Assembly (NCBI GenBank): GCA_049297395.1
Contig: JBAQUG010000158.1
Span: 1 to 5,805 of the forward strand
Direction: 5' to 3'
Source: GWF2-50-93 sp049297395
GTDB taxonomy: Bacteria > Verrucomicrobiota > Lentisphaeria > Victivallales > GWF2-50-93
DNA: 5,805 nucleotides
Each line of letters starts with the position of its first letter. The first letter of the stretch is position 1. The position numbers and the translations under genes were made by a program. Of the stretch, positions 5,199-5,805 are shown one piece after another. The notes beneath the pieces are model-generated. The model was not told the origin of the DNA and did no database searches. It saw nothing but the letters and a program-made list of their open reading frames with translations.

Positions 5199-5805
5199 AT
5201 GACTGACTTCCATACCCATACGAATCTAAGCTACTGCGCTGAAAATTCCCTGACACTCGACGTCTACGCCGATCTTATAAGGAGCAATTCCGAAGTGGAC
5301 GCCGTCTACGTGACCGATCATGGAATGGCGGTCTATTTCCCTTCTGAAATGGCGTGGAGCTGGCAGTACATGAATGACAGCAGGATCTTCGACGCGCACA
5401 AGGACTGGGGCAACAAACGCCTCGAAGAGCACCTTGCGAACCTCGCAAAATTCAAGGACAAGGGGGTCTTTCCAGGCCTTGAGGTCGAAATGATGCATGA
5501 CGGCCGGCTCACAATAGACGCTCCCTTCAGGAACAGGATCGACGTACTTATAGGAAGCGTGCATTATCTTCCCATTGACATCGAGCAGGACCGCAGGATA
5601 ATCCTGAACAGCTGGAAAAAACACACTAAGGAGCTTATCAACAGCGGTATAGACGTCCTAGGCCATCCTTTCAGATGGATCAACAACCAGCTTCCAGTGT
5701 CCCGGAACATTGTCAAGGAAATCGTGAAAGAGGCGAAAAAGGCAGGTGTCGCCATGGAGTTGAACGGGCATTATGAAGTGCCGACGGACATCGACATGCT
5801 CCAGG
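5199..5805 (+). CDS. PHP-domain metal-dependent hydrolase, 3' truncated by the window
   Basis: The frame from ATG 5199 is open for 202 codons to the right edge. PHP motifs appear in order: FHTHTNLSYCAENS (residues 4-17; H5 and H7 are metal ligands and C13 sits where a third ligand falls, as in the HxH..LS.CA subgroup), VTDHG (38-42, D40/H41), GLEVE (93-97, E95), GSVHY (119-123, H122), LGHPFR (154-159, H156), then MELNG. The final Asp/His ligand pair expected near the C-terminus lies beyond the window. PHP proteins include histidinol phosphatases, nucleotidases and polymerase-associated phosphoesterases; the substrate here is unknown, and histidinol-phosphatase is only one option. No signal peptide is seen. 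The start follows the rpsT terminator's T tract with no good Shine-Dalgarno sequence (AGGCGG is 13 bases away, inside the hairpin). An in-frame ATG at 5175 lies in the terminator loop region; 5199 is preferred because PHP domains usually begin almost at the HxH motif. Confidence 0.88.
   Translation, partial: MTDFHTHTNLSYCAENSLTLDVYADLIRSNSEVDAVYVTDHGMAVYFPSEMAWSWQYMNDSRIFDAHKDWGNKRLEEHLANLAKFKDKGVFPGLEVEMMHDGRLTIDAPFRNRIDVLIGSVHYLPIDIEQDRRIILNSWKKHTKELINSGIDVLGHPFRWINNQLPVSRNIVKEIVKEAKKAGVAMELNGHYEVPTDIDMLQ

Noticed and set aside
5226..5624. Minus-strand open frame of 132 codons opposite the PHP gene
   Set aside because: The plus strand carries all PHP motifs in order, so this frame is its shadow.

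Overview
This is a bacterial chromosomal housekeeping region with roughly balanced base composition and Shine-Dalgarno-led genes. Its core is a leftward block nusA > infB > rbfA > flavin reductase-like gene (4609 down to 417). Diverging from it on the + strand are rpsT (ribosomal protein S20) and a PHP-domain metallohydrolase gene that runs off the right edge. A rightward gene with a broken reading frame enters at the left edge and converges on the end of the nusA block. I see no mobile element, CRISPR array, tRNA, rRNA or defence cassette. The taxon cannot be fixed from this window. The compact IF2 (670 aa) and NusA (420 aa), and nusA lacking both rimP upstream and truB after rbfA, show only that the operon differs from the enterobacterial and Bacillus layouts. 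A PVC-type or other environmental bacterium is a low-confidence guess.

Layout. 1-420 (+): two overlapping frames that look like one protein split by a single-base frameshift in a T run at 86-90; its stop codon overlaps the stop of the facing gene inside the tetranucleotide TTAA (417-420). 417-929 (-): flavin reductase-like FMN-binding protein. 960-1319 (-): rbfA, overlapping infB by ATGA. 1316-3328 (-): infB. 3347-4609 (-): nusA. 4610-4868: 259-bp divergent intergenic region holding a very good extended -10 promoter for nusA, a hairpin plus interrupted U tract in the nusA leader, a possible 13-residue leader peptide lying across that hairpin, an AT-rich near-palindrome between the two promoters, and a weak candidate rpsT promoter. 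4869-5135 (+): rpsT, closed by a strong intrinsic terminator. 5199-5805 (+): 5' two-thirds or more of a PHP-domain gene whose start codon directly follows the terminator's T tract.

How it works together. NusA (elongation, pausing and termination factor), IF2 (initiator-tRNA GTPase) and RbfA (late 30S maturation) form the conserved transcription/translation operon, and S20, an early 16S rRNA binder, is made divergently. The flavin reductase-like gene appears to be a passenger at the operon's end. The most interesting signals are regulatory: the nusA leader has the form of an attenuator, which would allow NusA to limit its own synthesis, and the PHP gene seems to depend on reading through the rpsT terminator or on an unseen promoter. 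The window does not show a clearly new multi-gene system.
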